Assembly: GCA_041581135.1 (NCBI GenBank)
Contig: JBFGCM010000056.1
Span: 1 to 24,940 of the forward strand
Reading direction: 5' to 3'
From: JBFGCM01 sp041581135
Lineage (GTDB): Bacteria; Actinomycetota; Acidimicrobiia; Spongiisociales; UBA5794
DNA length: 24,940 bases
Below are positions 24,185 through 24,940 of this stretch, piece after piece. The number at the start of each line of letters is the position of its first letter. The stretch's first letter is position 1. Position numbers and translations under genes: made by a program. The notes under the pieces were generated by a model. That model saw only the letters and a list, made by a program, of their open reading frames with translations. It was not told the DNA's origin and made no database searches.

Positions 24185-24940
24185 TCAGCCGATCGCTCGA
24201 TGCCGGTGAAACGCTCCAGGGCCTCCAACAGGCCTTCGGCGTCGTCGGTGCCCACGGTGAACGTCTTCCCGGAGCGACGCTCCAGCTCGACTGCGTCCGA
24301 TCCACCGAACGCGAGCCGGGCGGTAGACCAGCCTTTCCACCACATCGCGGAACGCCAGTTCACCTCTGTCCGGCGGAACGCCACGATGTCATCGAGCCGG
24401 ACTCTCCGACCCAGCAGGAGGCCCCACCCGGTGGCGACACGAAGCCGGGTTCGATTCACCGAGACGGTGAGCCGATTGGCGCCGATCAGCCACCACGCGC
24501 CGGCGGCCATTCCGCCGAACATGATCCCGGACGCCACCGCTTCCCACACCGGAGATGTGGGACTCGCCAACACGGAGATCAGCGCAACGCCGCCCACCAA
24601 CAAGCCAAACGACCAGAGGATTCCCGGTGACCTCTGCACGTGGCGATAGTCCCCTTCGGTCCGCACGCGGGGCACTGGTTGATCCACCGGCACCTGCGGC
24701 GCGTGGGTCTCCTCGTGCTGAATGCCCGACGGCGGCACCAGCGGCACGATGGGTCCGTGTCGCTCTGCTACTTCTTGCCGTTCGCGTTGGGCTGCCGCCT
24801 GCAGCGCCGCTACGGCCCGCTCCCGCAGCCCTTCCGGATCGCCGAAGTCGGGCAACAGCTCGTCGATCTGATCGAGCGCCACCGCAACGGCTGTCCAATC
24901 GTCATTCTCCGCCGATCGGAGCGCCTGCACGTAGAGCTGC
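24175..24940 (-). CDS. Membrane protein with PH-like C-terminal domain, 5' end cut by window edge
   Basis: The frame is open to the right edge, so the GTG at 24930 need not be the start; at least 255 residues are visible. Order: a helical N-terminal part rich in Ala/Glu/Arg, a Pro-rich linker (IVPLVPPSG), two adjacent hydrophobic segments (LLVGGVALISVLAS and IMFGGMAAGAWWLI), then a beta-rich domain with VSVNRTRLRVATGWG, VRLDDIVAFRR and FTVGTDDAEGLLEALERF, resembling bacterial PH-like domains. It is probably an inner-membrane protein with both ends cytosolic. The function is unknown. Its 3' end overlaps that of the nucleotidyltransferase-like gene. Confidence 0.7.
   Translation of the reverse strand, partial: QLYVQALRSAENDDWTAVAVALDQIDELLPDFGDPEGLRERAVAALQAAAQRERQEVAERHGPIVPLVPPSGIQHEETHAPQVPVDQPVPRVRTEGDYRHVQRSPGILWSFGLLVGGVALISVLASPTSPVWEAVASGIMFGGMAAGAWWLIGANRLTVSVNRTRLRVATGWGLLLGRRVRLDDIVAFRRTEVNWRSAMWWKGWSTARLAFGGSDAVELERRSGKTFTVGTDDAEGLLEALERFTGIERSADHA

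Overview
The window is high-GC DNA with the gene style of an actinobacterium. It has strong G/C at third positions, GTG starts, an F420-type luciferase-like oxidoreductase and many probable leaderless genes with a TANNNT hexamer 6-8 bases before the start. The exact lineage cannot be read from the sequence; an Acidimicrobiia-like or other environmental actinomycete is a guess.

Left part (1-10280): this is the most unusual region, a divergent multi-gene locus of signalling-type proteins. On the minus strand three overlapping genes run from 6876 off the left edge. They are a STAND-type NTPase with an N-terminal DUF4062-like domain and a C-terminal zinc ribbon but no sensor repeats (4234-6876), a 14-blade WD40 protein with the same zinc-ribbon tail (1913-4234), and a second long WD40 protein cut by the window edge (1-1916). 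On the plus strand are a small acidic protein of unknown function (7035-7433), a TPR protein (7597-8328) and a third 14-blade WD40 protein (8325-10280) that appears to start at CTG. All three WD40 proteins begin with related ~75-residue helical adaptors. The arrangement looks like a metazoan NWD1/TEP1/NPHP3-like receptor taken apart: the NTPase core and several sensor propellers are separate polypeptides that may be matched by shared end domains. A conflict or antiphage role is inference only.

Middle (10281-15700): a broken propeller fragment (10303-10697), a large cytosolic alkaline-phosphatase-superfamily phosphodiesterase with unassigned N- and C-terminal regions (10771-13881), then a YczE-like membrane protein and an NADPH-dependent FMN reductase in one minus-strand operon, divergent from a MarR regulator. 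Two palindromes lie in the short gap between the operon and the MarR gene.

Right part (15700-24940): ordinary chromosomal genes. They are a RemA/DUF370-like protein, a secreted fasciclin-domain protein, a secreted penicillin-acylase-family Ntn hydrolase, a ribbon-helix-helix regulator coupled to a VOC protein, an LLM oxidoreductase, a two-domain VOC protein, a DinB-like protein, a nucleotidyltransferase-like protein and a partial membrane protein with a PH-like tail. Several strong inverted repeats mark transcript ends. No rRNA, tRNA, CRISPR array, transposase or phage gene was recognised.
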